From positions 1-36,893 of the IMG/VR virus record IMGVR_UViG_3300042879_002600: a DNA stretch of 36,893 nucleotides. One strand, 5' to 3'. Shown here one piece after another: positions 6,527 through 14,313 of this stretch (positions within the stretch are counted from its first letter, which is position 1; each line of letters begins with the position of its first letter). Source of the DNA: a virus. The position numbers were made by a program, and so were the translations under genes. Under the pieces are notes generated by a model that saw only the letters and a program-made list of their open reading frames with translations, did no database searches and was not told where the DNA came from.

Positions 6527-6823
6527 ATGACGTTTGTGAAGGGCAAGAGCGGCAACCCGTCCGGCCGCCCGAAGCTCCCCGAAGGTAGCCTGACGCGGCG
6601 GGAAGCTGCGGAGATGTTCGCCCGCCTGGCGCCTCGCGCGCTTGAACGGCTGCAAGAACTACTCGAAAGCGATGACGAGCGGATCGCGATGCGAGCGTCG
6701 GAAATCATCGTCGAGCGGCACCTAGGCAAGGTCGCCGAAGCACAGCCGGTGGCGCAGGACGAAGGCAAGGTCGACACGGTGGACTTCGTTCCGGCCGTTG
6801 TGACGTCGACGGCGGCGGAATGA
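6527..6823 (+). CDS. terminase small subunit-like protein (DUF5681-like)
   Basis: The 98-residue protein starts at ATG 6527, with AAGGGA six bases upstream; the longer frame from 6254 has no support. It opens with MTFVKGKSGNPSGRPKLPEG. The KGxSGNPxGRPK signature is what I know from DUF5681-type proteins next to phage terminases. Two helices follow (REAAEMFARLAPRALERLQELL and ERIAMRASEIIVERHLG) that could form a DNA-binding or oligomerisation domain. The short acidic/Val C-terminus may contact the large subunit. The position ahead of portal and terminase supports a role in DNA recognition for packaging, but it is shorter than typical small subunits. Confidence 0.6.
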   Translation: MTFVKGKSGNPSGRPKLPEGSLTRREAAEMFARLAPRALERLQELLESDDERIAMRASEIIVERHLGKVAEAQPVAQDEGKVDTVDFVPAVVTSTAAE

Positions 6824-6848
6824 ACGGTGATACGTTGAAGGGGCAGCC

Positions 6849-7316
6849 ATGACGGAAAACGACAACACCATCGAGCCGACCGCGGTTGAGCCGGAGCTCG
6901 TGCCGGCGGCCGATCTAGGTGCTGTGGAGCCTGCGTCCGAACCCGAACCCGAACCCGAACTTGAACCAGCGCCGTCGCCCCCGGTGGCGGCTGTGGCCGC
7001 GCAAGACCCGGCGCCATCAGCTCTGCCAGCGGTTGCCGCACCGACGCACATCGCGTGGACGATTGCGCGTGATGGCGAGACAATCCGCGTCCTCGGGGTG
7101 GACGGGGCCGGCGTGGCTGTCGTCGATTCGTATGCCGACGCGCGGGTGATCGCGATGGCGCCAACAATGCTGGAATTGCTGGAGCGCGCCGCACAGATGC
7201 TGGAGCGCGAACGGGCCATGCTGTCGCCGAGCGAGGAGTACGGGCGGCAGACGCTGTCTGCCATGCTTGCGGATGCGTGGCGGGTTATCGCACTCGCCAA
7301 GGGCAGCGCACCGTGA
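6849..7316 (+). CDS. acidic Pro/Glu-rich protein of unknown function
   Basis: This 155-residue ORF starts at ATG 6849, with AAGGGG seven bases upstream. Residues 1-60 are low complexity, rich in Glu, Pro and Ala, including an EPEPEPELEPAP run encoded by CCCGAA hexamer repeats. The C-terminal 90 residues are ordered-looking: a WTIARDGETIRVLGVDG strand pair, then a helical part (LELLERAAQMLERERAML) and a final helix. A disordered acidic arm plus a small folded domain between the two terminase genes suggests a packaging or head-associated accessory factor, but I do not recognise a family. Confidence 0.6.
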   Translation: MTENDNTIEPTAVEPELVPAADLGAVEPASEPEPEPELEPAPSPPVAAVAAQDPAPSALPAVAAPTHIAWTIARDGETIRVLGVDGAGVAVVDSYADARVIAMAPTMLELLERAAQMLERERAMLSPSEEYGRQTLSAMLADAWRVIALAKGSAP

Positions 7317-7510
7317 ACCGAGACGACGGGATCGGCGCGATCGTGCGTGGCGACGCGGTGGTGCTTGTGCTCGGGTCAACGCGGACCGAGATGTCGGCGG
7401 ACGCCGCGCGAGCGGTGGCGACCCTGCTGCTGACTTCTGCCGATCTGGCCGAAGGGCACGAGGCGAGCGAGCACGACGCCGAAGACACGCTCGGCCGAGG
7501 CGATGCGTGA
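7313..7510 (+). CDS. small protein between terminase genes, unknown
   Basis: This 65-residue frame starts with GTG 7313, which overlaps the previous stop as GTGA, and ends by the same GTGA overlap with the large terminase. It contains a beta-hairpin-like segment (GAIVRGDAVVLVLGSTRTEM), a helix SADAARAVATLLLTSADLAEG and an acidic tail rich in Glu, Asp and His. The length, tight coupling and location suggest a cofactor made together with the terminase; function unknown. Confidence 0.55.
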   Translation: MNRDDGIGAIVRGDAVVLVLGSTRTEMSADAARAVATLLLTSADLAEGHEASEHDAEDTLGRGDA

Positions 7511-8844
7511 CCACCGTCCGCGGTGTGGCTCAGTTTGGCGAGCGACACCTTGAAGTGCTCGCCGACCGCGGGCCAGGCGTGCGCGTCGTGTCGGGTGGGT
7601 ACGGATCGGGGAAGACGTCGCTGGGCGTGGCGTTCCTGCTCGATCTGGGCATGCGCGAAGGTCACTCTGGCCCCATCCTCGGGTGTGAGCCGACCTACCC
7701 GATGGTCCGCGACGTCATGGAGCGGTCGATCGCTGAGAACCTCGACAGGTGGGGCGTCCCGTTCCGACACTGGAAGCAAGCCCACATCTTCGAGATCGGG
7801 CGGTCACGCAAGTTCGAGGTCTGGTGTCGCTCGCTCGACAGGCCGCGCAGCACCGAGGGCATCAACGCGATCGGGGCGTGGATCGACGAATGGGAGCTGT
7901 GCGACGTCGAGGCGCTGGTGCCCGCCATGCAGCGCGTGCGCGTGGGCGCCGCGCTTGAAACCCTGCTGACCGGCACGCCAGAGGGCTTCGGACCAGCGTA
8001 TGACCTGATCCTTGCGCGCCCGGCGCCGACGACGCGGGCGTACATCATCCGCACGTCGGACAACCCCTTTCTCCCAGCGTCCTACATCGAGGACAGCAAG
8101 GCCCGCCTCGGGACCGACGAGGCCATCAGCGAAAAGCTAGAGGGCGTGCGCACGGCGCGCGGTGGTCGCGTGTATGCGCGCTTCGCCCGCCAGACGCACG
8201 CAATGGCGCCGTGGACGGTGCGCCCTGGGCGTGGGCGCATCGCGATCGGGTGCGACTTCAACGTGCGGAACATGCAATGGGTCGTCGCTGAAATCGACGA
8301 CGAGAAGCGCGTGGCGCACGTCGTGGGCGAAATGATCAAGGACGGCGGGACAACGACCGACGAGCATGCCGAGCGCGTGGCCGCGTGGATCGGGCGCTAC
8401 CTTGAGCGCACGCGCGGGCGGCGCTACAGCCGCGACGAGATCGCGAAGATGCGGATCAGTGCCTACGTCGACGCCAGCGGCACGGCGCTCAAGTCAACGT
8501 CGTCGCTCAGCGACGTGCACCTGCTTCTACAGGCTGGCTTTAGGCCGGTGCATGGGACGCGCAACCCCGCCGTCAAGGATCGCGTGAACACGCTGAACGT
8601 GCTCTTTCGTGACCGCAGGATCACCGTCGATGGAGAGGCCTGCCCCACGCTCGTCAAGGCGCTGGAGACACAGGCATACGACAAGAGCGGCGAACCCGAG
8701 AAGAAGACCGGGGACAAGGACCAAAGCCACATCGTCGACGCGCTCGGATACCTGGCGCATTGGCAGTGGCCGGTGCAGCGACCGGGCGGCGTCACGACGG
8801 CGACAAGCACGCACGCGACCGACGAGTGGGGCATCGTCGGGTAG
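7507..8844 (+). CDS. terL: terminase large subunit
   Basis: This 445-residue protein starts at GTG 7507, coupled by GTGA to the preceding ORF; the frame upstream to 7267 is a shadow. The ATPase has Walker A SGGYGSGKTS (29-38), the adenine-side motif around ILGCEPTYPMVRDV, Walker B WIDEWE near 125-130 and the coupling motif LLTGTPEG near 153-160. The RNase H-like nuclease has acidic positions in GCDFN (about residue 249), YVDASG (about 321) and the DQSHIVDALGY helix (about 405-415). It translocates DNA into the prohead and cuts concatemers. The sequence resembles the Terminase_6/PBSX-type group; whether the enzyme makes cos or headful ends cannot be told. Confidence 0.93.
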   Translation: MTTVRGVAQFGERHLEVLADRGPGVRVVSGGYGSGKTSLGVAFLLDLGMREGHSGPILGCEPTYPMVRDVMERSIAENLDRWGVPFRHWKQAHIFEIGRSRKFEVWCRSLDRPRSTEGINAIGAWIDEWELCDVEALVPAMQRVRVGAALETLLTGTPEGFGPAYDLILARPAPTTRAYIIRTSDNPFLPASYIEDSKARLGTDEAISEKLEGVRTARGGRVYARFARQTHAMAPWTVRPGRGRIAIGCDFNVRNMQWVVAEIDDEKRVAHVVGEMIKDGGTTTDEHAERVAAWIGRYLERTRGRRYSRDEIAKMRISAYVDASGTALKSTSSLSDVHLLLQAGFRPVHGTRNPAVKDRVNTLNVLFRDRRITVDGEACPTLVKALETQAYDKSGEPEKKTGDKDQSHIVDALGYLAHWQWPVQRPGGVTTATSTHATDEWGIVG

Positions 8845-8850
8845 GCGCCG

Positions 8851-8880
8851 CTTACATAACCGCGCGGCCGTGGTAGGATC
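8851..8880 (+). promoter_or_regulatory. conserved CTTACATAAC motif before portal gene
   Basis: CTTACATAAC (8851-8860) is the exact reverse complement of GTTATGTAAG at 11881-11890, with similar flanks; a third partial copy (CTATGTAAG) sits at about 19973-19981. All three lie in the short gaps before portal, scaffold and connector genes. A -35-like CTTACA with 17 bases to TAGGAT could be a promoter, but TAGGAT also serves as the ribosome site, so the call is weak. Confidence 0.3.
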
Positions 8881-8885
8881 GATCC

Positions 8886-10433
8886 ATGCTGAATGTCAAC
8901 GTCGCTTCGGACGCCCTGATCGCACAGATCCGCCAAGACGCCGGAGTATGGGAGGCGGACCAACTGTCCGATCTGCTGTCGGTGGGGCGACGCCAGCGCG
9001 CGGCCGACTATGACCAGATCGTGAGCGGGCTTGCTCGACGGTACAGCGGCGACCAGCAAACGATCGTGCGCGATGCGCTGCGCAAGGCATATCCGCGCAC
9101 CGGCGACAAGATGCCCGTCGACCCGGTGAATTGGCTGCGGTTCTTCGCGCGGCAGGACTCGGGCGTCTATACGCAGCCCGCAACGCGCGTGCTCCTCGAC
9201 GGCGACGACGGGGAACAACTGTCGCCAGATGATCCGCGCGTGGAGGCGTTTGACGACGCGCTTGAAGACATCGGGATGGACGTCCTGATGCCCGAGCTTG
9301 AGCGCCGCGCAGCGACAGGCGTTCGCGCGGGCGCCGTGCTCGTTGGCTGGCGCAAGGTCGACTCTGCCGACGAGGGCGAGCCCGTGGCGCATCTCTACTG
9401 GCCCCACGACGTCGTCACGATCACGCACCCATCGGCGCCCGATGACGAAGGCGCGTTGTGGTTCGTCGCCTTGCGGCAGGCGACCGAGCAGACGACGAGC
9501 GCGTCACCCGTTTGGTGGGTGTGGTCGCGTGAGTGGACTGAAGACGCGAGCGGCATGGTGCAGTCGTGGGGACCGTGGACGCATCGGCGTGTCAGCGAAG
9601 ATGGCAAGGTGCAGACGCCGTCAGAGACGTATGCCGGGATTCTGCCCGTTGCATTCCTGCGCACTGAAGCGCCGTCGGGCGGATTTTGGCCGTCGCCCGA
9701 CCGCGACGTCAGCGTCAACGTCGACACCTTGAACGTAGCGCGTTCAAATCGACAGCACGTCGTCAACATGCAGGCCCATGCGCAGGCGGTCTATTCGGGA
9801 ACCATGCGCGAGACATCCGAGCTCGTCGGCGGCCCCGACGCCGTGATCCACGTCGGCAGCGGCGAGGTTCTGCAATACCTGACGCCGTCGGCGGATCACG
9901 CATCGATCGAGGCCAGCGCGTCGCGCGACCTTGCCGAACTTGGCGTCAGTCGCGGCAACAGTCCCGACGCCTACGCCGTCGAACCTGGCGCGCCACAGTC
10001 GGGCGTGTCGAGGTTGATCGCGAATGCGCCGCACGACCAGCGCATCGCCGAGATGCGTCCCGTCTTTCGCGACTTTGAACAAAGCGAACTTCTTCCGATC
10101 GTGCTCGACGTGCTGACACACTTCAGCCCCGAAGCGCCCGCGTCGTTTGAGGGCGTCTATCCAATTGTCACGCTTGGCGCGGCAAAGATTTACGAAGACG
10201 ACGCGGCGAAGACGCAGCGCGTGCTTGATCTGTTGAATGCCAAGATCATCGACGAAGCCGACGCGCGCGTCATGCTTGGCCTGTCGTCGTCACGCGACGA
10301 TGCGCTGGCGTACCTTGCGCAAAAGCAGCAACAGGCGGCGCCGATGACGCGCCTCGCTGGCGTGGTCGCTGGCCCGTCGCCATTCACCGCGCGCGAGACG
10401 TCGCCGTCGTCGACACCGACGGATGAAGAATGA
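8886..10433 (+). CDS. portal protein
   Basis: This 515-residue protein starts at ATG 8886 with AGGA upstream. Size, position right after the large terminase and composition fit the SPP1 gp6/HK97-type portal superfamily. An N-terminal helical region (RRQRAADYDQIVSGLARRY) is followed by a wing region with strands (GAVLVGWRKVDS, AHLYWPHDVVTITHP, LWFVALRQAT). The long helical stem/crown region around residues 280-420 includes DVSVNVDTLNVARSNRQHVV and MRPVFRDFEQSELLPIVLDVL. The tail is a Ser/Thr/Pro-rich disordered segment. A dodecameric ring of this protein would form the DNA channel and tail attachment vertex. It overlaps the next gene by ATGA. Confidence 0.88.
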   Translation: MLNVNVASDALIAQIRQDAGVWEADQLSDLLSVGRRQRAADYDQIVSGLARRYSGDQQTIVRDALRKAYPRTGDKMPVDPVNWLRFFARQDSGVYTQPATRVLLDGDDGEQLSPDDPRVEAFDDALEDIGMDVLMPELERRAATGVRAGAVLVGWRKVDSADEGEPVAHLYWPHDVVTITHPSAPDDEGALWFVALRQATEQTTSASPVWWVWSREWTEDASGMVQSWGPWTHRRVSEDGKVQTPSETYAGILPVAFLRTEAPSGGFWPSPDRDVSVNVDTLNVARSNRQHVVNMQAHAQAVYSGTMRETSELVGGPDAVIHVGSGEVLQYLTPSADHASIEASASRDLAELGVSRGNSPDAYAVEPGAPQSGVSRLIANAPHDQRIAEMRPVFRDFEQSELLPIVLDVLTHFSPEAPASFEGVYPIVTLGAAKIYEDDAAKTQRVLDLLNAKIIDEADARVMLGLSSSRDDALAYLAQKQQQAAPMTRLAGVVAGPSPFTARETSPSSTPTDEE

Positions 10434-11281
10434 GCGGCGCCGACGCGGCAGGCCCCATCGCGGACAGCGCGATCGAAGACCTGCGCGCGGTGCGGGAGGT
10501 TTTGCAGCGTGATCTTTTGCGCATACTGCTACAGCTCGACACCAATACTGGCGAGGATTCGCTTGCACGACGACAAGGACAAACCGCCGTCGCAGTCTAT
10601 CGACAAGTCGAACAACGCTTGCTCGCCCTCGGCGACGAGGTCGCGAACGTCGCGGGTCGCCGTGCTGTGGAGGCTGTTGCGGCGGTCGTCGGTGCGCCGC
10701 CTGCAACGCTACCTCTCGATGTCCGACAAGAGCTAGACCAGATCGTCAACGGGCAGACCGCCGACGTCGTCGCGGTCTTTCGCGCCGCCAACGACGAAAT
10801 CAGGCAAGCGGTCGCGCGTGGCATCACGACAGGCGGCAGCCTTACTGACCTAGTGTCGTCGGTCGCAGCGAAGCTCGACACGTCGATCAAGCGCGCACAG
10901 TTTGCCGTCGACGCAGCGGTGATGGCCGCTGGTCGTCGTGCCGTCGTCTCGATCGCGCTCGACGTCGAAGAGGGCGAAGGCGAGCGCATGGTCTTCGTCT
11001 ACGTCGGCCCGAAGGATCAAAAGAACCGCCCGTTCTGCCGCACTTGGGTGGGCAAGGCCGTCGTCGACCCGCGCAAGCTCGACAACGGACAGAAGCTACC
11101 CGTCGAGGACTACTGCGGCGGCTACAATTGTCGCCATTCGTGGGCACCGACGCCAATCCCGCTTGCGCTTGACGAGGGCTATCGCATCTACGACGTCGAC
11201 GGCAGCGGCGCCCCCGTTGACGTGACGTCAAGGTTCCAGCCCGCTACGCTAGAAGCACAGAACGTCGTCGACGTGGGGTGA
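10430..11281 (+). CDS. MuF-like minor head / head morphogenesis protein
   Basis: This 283-residue protein starts at the ATG overlapping the portal stop. The N-terminal two thirds are helical (for example SAIEDLRAVREVLQRDLLRI and VRQELDQIVNGQTADVVAVF). The C-terminal part carries the zinc- or metal-like Cys pattern of MuF-type domains: VGPKDQKNRPFCRTWVGK near 192-208 and YCGGYNCRHSW near 228-238. In related phages this protein binds the inside of the portal and may be injected with DNA. The gene order portal-MuF-morphogenesis-scaffold-capsid supports the call. Confidence 0.78.
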   Translation: MSGADAAGPIADSAIEDLRAVREVLQRDLLRILLQLDTNTGEDSLARRQGQTAVAVYRQVEQRLLALGDEVANVAGRRAVEAVAAVVGAPPATLPLDVRQELDQIVNGQTADVVAVFRAANDEIRQAVARGITTGGSLTDLVSSVAAKLDTSIKRAQFAVDAAVMAAGRRAVVSIALDVEEGEGERMVFVYVGPKDQKNRPFCRTWVGKAVVDPRKLDNGQKLPVEDYCGGYNCRHSWAPTPIPLALDEGYRIYDVDGSGAPVDVTSRFQPATLEAQNVVDVG

Positions 11282-11284
11282 CGC

Positions 11285-11872
11285 ATGGGGATCACGATTC
11301 GCAAGAGCGGGCGCCAGCCGAAATTCAACGCTGCGGGCATCGCGCGCGAGATTCAGCGTTTCGCCCCCGGCGCCATCATTGAGCGCGTCGGCCGTGGCCT
11401 TGACGTCAATGGCCGACCGTTCGCCCCCTACTCTCGCCGCTATCGAAACTTTCTAAAGCGCGGCGGCGAGGCGCAAAACGTCGACCTTCGCCTGACTGGC
11501 GGGCTTATGAACAGCGTCAAGGCGCGCGATGCGCTGCTCAGCGCCGACCGTGTCGAGGTCACGATTGCGCCCAACACGGGCACGTCGCCGGTATGGGTGC
11601 CGAAGGCCGGGGGAAGGAAGCGATACGACCGGGCCATGCGCCGATTTGAGAAGTCTGCCGCAGCGGGTGACTACTCGTCGCATCTTGCCGGACGACAGGC
11701 GAGCAAAGCCTATCGAATGCAGCGCACCGGCAAACAAAGCCCGTCGCACAACATGGTTGGCTATTGGCTGCACTTCGGCACAGCGACGATGAAACCGCGT
11801 CCGTGGATGGGCCTTGATCCAAAGCAAGCCGCCTACCTGCGAGAGATGATCGCGCGGGTGATGTGGCGCTAG
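11285..11872 (+). CDS. virion morphogenesis protein (Mu gpG / tail completion-like)
   Basis: This 195-residue basic protein starts at ATG 11285, four bases after the MuF-like stop. The arrangement GRGLDVNGRPFAPYSRRYR, then LRLTGGLMNSV, an IAPNTG strand, YWLHFGTAT and a closing PRPWMGLDPKQAAYL is the pattern of the phage virion morphogenesis family related to Mu gpG and P2 gpS. These act at the head-tail interface or in tail completion. Placement among head genes rather than tail genes is usual for Mu-like layouts. The exact role is inferred. Confidence 0.7.
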   Translation: MGITIRKSGRQPKFNAAGIAREIQRFAPGAIIERVGRGLDVNGRPFAPYSRRYRNFLKRGGEAQNVDLRLTGGLMNSVKARDALLSADRVEVTIAPNTGTSPVWVPKAGGRKRYDRAMRRFEKSAAAGDYSSHLAGRQASKAYRMQRTGKQSPSHNMVGYWLHFGTATMKPRPWMGLDPKQAAYLREMIARVMWR

Positions 11873-11874
11873 GG

Positions 11875-11904
11875 TTGCACGTTATGTAAGCGGTGCTGTA
11901 GGAT
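11875..11904 (+). promoter_or_regulatory. possible promoter / conserved TTATGTAAG motif before scaffold gene
   Basis: TTGCAC (11875-11880), an 18-base spacer and TAGGAT (11899-11904) resemble a weak promoter and include GTTATGTAAG (11881-11890), shared in inverse orientation with 8851-8860. The AGGATG also fits the ribosome site of the scaffold gene, so promoter function is uncertain. The highly expressed scaffold and capsid genes that follow would be served by it. Confidence 0.35.
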
Positions 11905-11910
11905 GATGCC

Positions 11911-12597
11911 ATGACGACCAACTCCGCCCCTGAGGGCGCGCCTTCCATCCCCGCCGCTGCCGATGCAGCGAACGCCTCTTCGTCGACGACGGCGCCTGCC
12001 GTCGACGCCGTCGAAGACCTTGCCGCCCTGCGTGCCGCTGCCGCTGAACTGGCCGCACTCAAGGCCGAGGGCGCCGCCGCGCGCAAGGCTGACCGCGAAG
12101 CCCGCAAGCGTGCGCAGGAAGAGGCCGAGAAGGCCGGCGAACTGGCAAAGGCCCTTGAGGCGGCGAAGTCTCGTCTCGCCGAGCTCGAGGCCGTCGAGCC
12201 GATGGCTGCCCGCTGGCGCGCCCACGAAGAGGCCGAGGCGAAGCGCCTAGACGCAGAGGCCGCTGCGCTGCCTGAGGCGGTCCGTGCTCTGTACGCCGAC
12301 GCGTCGTCGGTCGAGGCCAAGGCCAAGGTGCTTGCCGCGTTCAAGGCCGCTCCTGGTGCGCCTGCCGTGAAGGCTGTCGGCACCCCGCCTGCGCTCGGCG
12401 CCCCGCCTGCCGTGTCGGTTGTCGACATGGAGGCGGCGCTCGCTGACCCGACCGGGAAGAAGCTCGCCGAAATCAAGGCGCGCGATCCCGGTGCGGTTGC
12501 ACAATTCTTTTCGGGTCTCCTCGGTAAGCGAGGCGGCTCCAACTCCCTTGGCGTCGGGCGGTTCTCGTCCCGTCCGACCAAGGCGCCTAACGCCTGA
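11911..12597 (+). CDS. capsid scaffolding protein
   Basis: This 228-residue protein starts at ATG 11911. It is Ala/Glu/Lys-rich: a disordered Ser/Thr/Pro N-terminus (1-30), a long coiled-coil from about 32 to 110 with heptad-like Leu/Ala spacing (ALRAAAAELAALKAEGAAAR and later LAKALEAAKSRLAELEAV), a Pro/Ala linker and a basic C-terminus (FFSGLLGKRGG). That is the classic architecture of an internal scaffold whose basic C-terminus binds capsid protein. It sits directly upstream of the major capsid gene and has no protease motif, so maturation may not need a separate scaffold protease. Confidence 0.8.
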   Translation: MTTNSAPEGAPSIPAAADAANASSSTTAPAVDAVEDLAALRAAAAELAALKAEGAAARKADREARKRAQEEAEKAGELAKALEAAKSRLAELEAVEPMAARWRAHEEAEAKRLDAEAAALPEAVRALYADASSVEAKAKVLAAFKAAPGAPAVKAVGTPPALGAPPAVSVVDMEAALADPTGKKLAEIKARDPGAVAQFFSGLLGKRGGSNSLGVGRFSSRPTKAPNA

Positions 12598-12625
12598 CGC
12601 GGCCTAGCGCCGTCCGAGGAAAGAA

Positions 12626-13636
12626 ATGGCTGTCTCTTCATCCGCTACCGTTGCCAATTGGCTTCTGACTGAGGTCATGTCGCAGATCGCGCTTGACCCG
12701 CTTCGCGGCAAGTACGTCCTGCTGCCCTTCCTGAACATGGCCGACATTTCGGGTCAGGCCAGCAAGGTCCGCAAGATCCGCAAGAAGAACGCGATCGCCG
12801 CCGCTGTCGACGACAGCGAGGGCATCGCGTTCTCGAACCCCGCCACCCTCGGCGTCGCGTCGAACGTTTCGATCACGCCGACGACGAAGGTGCAGGGCGT
12901 CCAACTGACCGCCGAAGCGATCGAACTCGCCCTGCCGGGCGTGGCGCGTTCGCAGGTTGTCGCCGCGATCCAGTCGGGCAACCCCTCGGCGCTCCCGCTT
13001 GTGCGCGACGCGATGGTCGAGATTCTTGAATCGCATTACCTGCGCGCCGAGACCGACGCGCTGGCGCTCTTTTCGGGCCTGACCGAGTCGGCGTCGTCGT
13101 CGGGTGCCAACCCGACGGCGGCGCCGCTGTCGTTCGCCGTGCTGCTCGACGCGATGCTGAAGCTCCTCGACAACAACCCGGCGAGCGAAGACATGGTCTT
13201 CGTGCTCGACGAGGTTGGCGTCGCCGATCTGCGCGCCCTTGCGGCGGGTGGCACGGGCGCCGCGCTGTCGTCGATCTTTTCGTCGGGGGGCGTTGCTGAC
13301 CTGTCGTTCTTCAATCACCGTCCGGACGCGAGCCGCAATGGCTTCCGCGGTTCGTTCGCGGGCATCCCGATCTATGCCGCAAACAAGAACGTCATGGCGA
13401 CGGCGAACACTGGCGCGGCTGACCGCGTCGGCGCGCTGATCGTCGCTGGCCGTGGCGAGACTGGCGCGCCTGGCAGCGTTCGTGGCTTCGCCGAGATGAC
13501 CGAGCGTTTCGAGCCGTCGCTGGGCTTCCAGTACGATCTGGCCGACGACACGCTGCTTGCGGTTGGTCGCTGGTGCTGGGCCGTCGGTGAGCACACCGAC
13601 GAGCACGGCGTCAAGATCATCTACGACAAGGCGTGA
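12626..13636 (+). CDS. major capsid protein
   Basis: This 336-residue protein starts at ATG 12626 with a strong GAGGAAAGAA site. Length, high Ala/Gly/Val content, position after the scaffold and lack of Cys-rich motifs fit an HK97-fold capsid protein. An N-arm-like helix (TVANWLLTEVMSQIALDP) is followed by beta strands (NVSITPTTKVQGVQLTAEAI), a spine-helix-like segment (VRDAMVEILESHYLRAETDALALF) and the GFRGSFAGIPIYAANKN strand typical of the P-domain/A-domain boundary. A strong terminator follows directly, consistent with a high-level transcript. Confidence 0.85.
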   Translation: MAVSSSATVANWLLTEVMSQIALDPLRGKYVLLPFLNMADISGQASKVRKIRKKNAIAAAVDDSEGIAFSNPATLGVASNVSITPTTKVQGVQLTAEAIELALPGVARSQVVAAIQSGNPSALPLVRDAMVEILESHYLRAETDALALFSGLTESASSSGANPTAAPLSFAVLLDAMLKLLDNNPASEDMVFVLDEVGVADLRALAAGGTGAALSSIFSSGGVADLSFFNHRPDASRNGFRGSFAGIPIYAANKNVMATANTGAADRVGALIVAGRGETGAPGSVRGFAEMTERFEPSLGFQYDLADDTLLAVGRWCWAVGEHTDEHGVKIIYDKA

Positions 13637-13648
13637 GCCTGACCCGAT

Positions 13649-13684
13649 GAAGGAAGGGGGCCACCCGGCCCCCTTCCTTCTTTT
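13649..13684 (+). terminator. strong Rho-independent terminator after capsid gene
   Basis: GAAGGAAGGGGGCC (13649-13662), loop ACCC, GGCCCCCTTCCTTC (13667-13680), then TTTT is a perfect 14-bp stem followed by a T-run. It ends or strongly attenuates the head-gene transcript just after the capsid gene. Confidence 0.9.
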
Positions 13685-13704
13685 CCCTCTACCGAGGCGC
13701 AAAC

Positions 13705-14160
13705 GTGAAACGAACGATCAAGCTGAAATCGATCAAGGATCCGCACATCGTCGACTTCGTCGACGGCGGGATCACCAAAGAAGGCGAGCCCACCTCGCAG
13801 CGGCAGGCATTGGCGCGCGTGCTGTCCAAACGCGTCGACGTCGACGGCAAGCCCCTGCCTGTCTTTCTGGTGCACGAGGTCGGGGCGTGGACGCTTGGCC
13901 CGACCGAGCGCATGCCTGACGGCGACGAGTGGCAGCGATTCGAAGAGGACGTCATTCGACGCGAACATCCCGAGCACCTGTTGAAGCGATGGCAGGATGC
14001 GCACGCCAAATTTGTTGGCGACAGCGCCGCACGTCGCCGACAGGCCGAAGCGCAGCTTGAGCAGCAGACCGGCGCCGAGGTAGCCAAGGGCATTCAGTCC
14101 ATGGTAAAAGCCTTGCAGCAGCAGACGGTGACGCCGTCGAAGGGAGCGCCCCGTGTCTGA
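13705..14160 (+). CDS. unknown protein downstream of capsid gene
   Basis: This 151-residue ORF starts at ATG 13705. Residues 1-75 form a beta-rich domain (MKRTIKLKSIKDPHIVDFVD, PLPVFLVHEVGAWTLGP). The rest is helical and charged (EEDVIRREHPEHLLKRWQDA, RRRQAEAQLEQQTGAEVAKG) and looks coiled-coil. I recognise no family. Its place directly after the capsid gene is often held by head-associated proteins. It overlaps the next small ORF by eight bases. Confidence 0.6.
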   Translation: MKRTIKLKSIKDPHIVDFVDGGITKEGEPTSQRQALARVLSKRVDVDGKPLPVFLVHEVGAWTLGPTERMPDGDEWQRFEEDVIRREHPEHLLKRWQDAHAKFVGDSAARRRQAEAQLEQQTGAEVAKGIQSMVKALQQQTVTPSKGAPRV

Positions 14161-14299
14161 CGTTAAGCCTGCGACCGTCGAAAAAGCGGCCGAGCAAATC
14201 AAGAAATCTAATCCGTCTCTTTCCTCCGAACAGGCGCGCGATCTCGCGCGCAAAGGTGCGGAGCGCATCAACCGCGAACGCCGCGAAAACGGCAAATAA
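14153..14299 (+). CDS. small basic helical protein (48 aa)
   Basis: GTG 14153 with AGGGAG about seven bases upstream opens a 48-codon frame ending at TAA 14297-14299: MSDVKPATVEKAAEQIKKSN, then SLSSEQARDLARKGAERINR and a basic end. It is almost wholly helical and highly charged. Good ribosome site, tight packing with both neighbours and protein-like composition support it as real; function unknown. Confidence 0.6.
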   Translation: MSDVKPATVEKAAEQIKKSNPSLSSEQARDLARKGAERINRERRENGK

Positions 14300-14313
14300 C
14301 CTAGGAGGATCGA

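Noticed and set aside
6247-6588. Plus-strand ORF beginning in the 10-bp repeats and running over the terminator
   Set aside because: It crosses a classical terminator and the small-terminase start in another frame; the product is Ser/Arg low complexity.
12638-13702. 354-aa minus-strand open frame opposite the capsid gene
   Set aside because: Arg-rich shadow of the major capsid gene; it runs through a strong plus-strand terminator and lacks a ribosome site.
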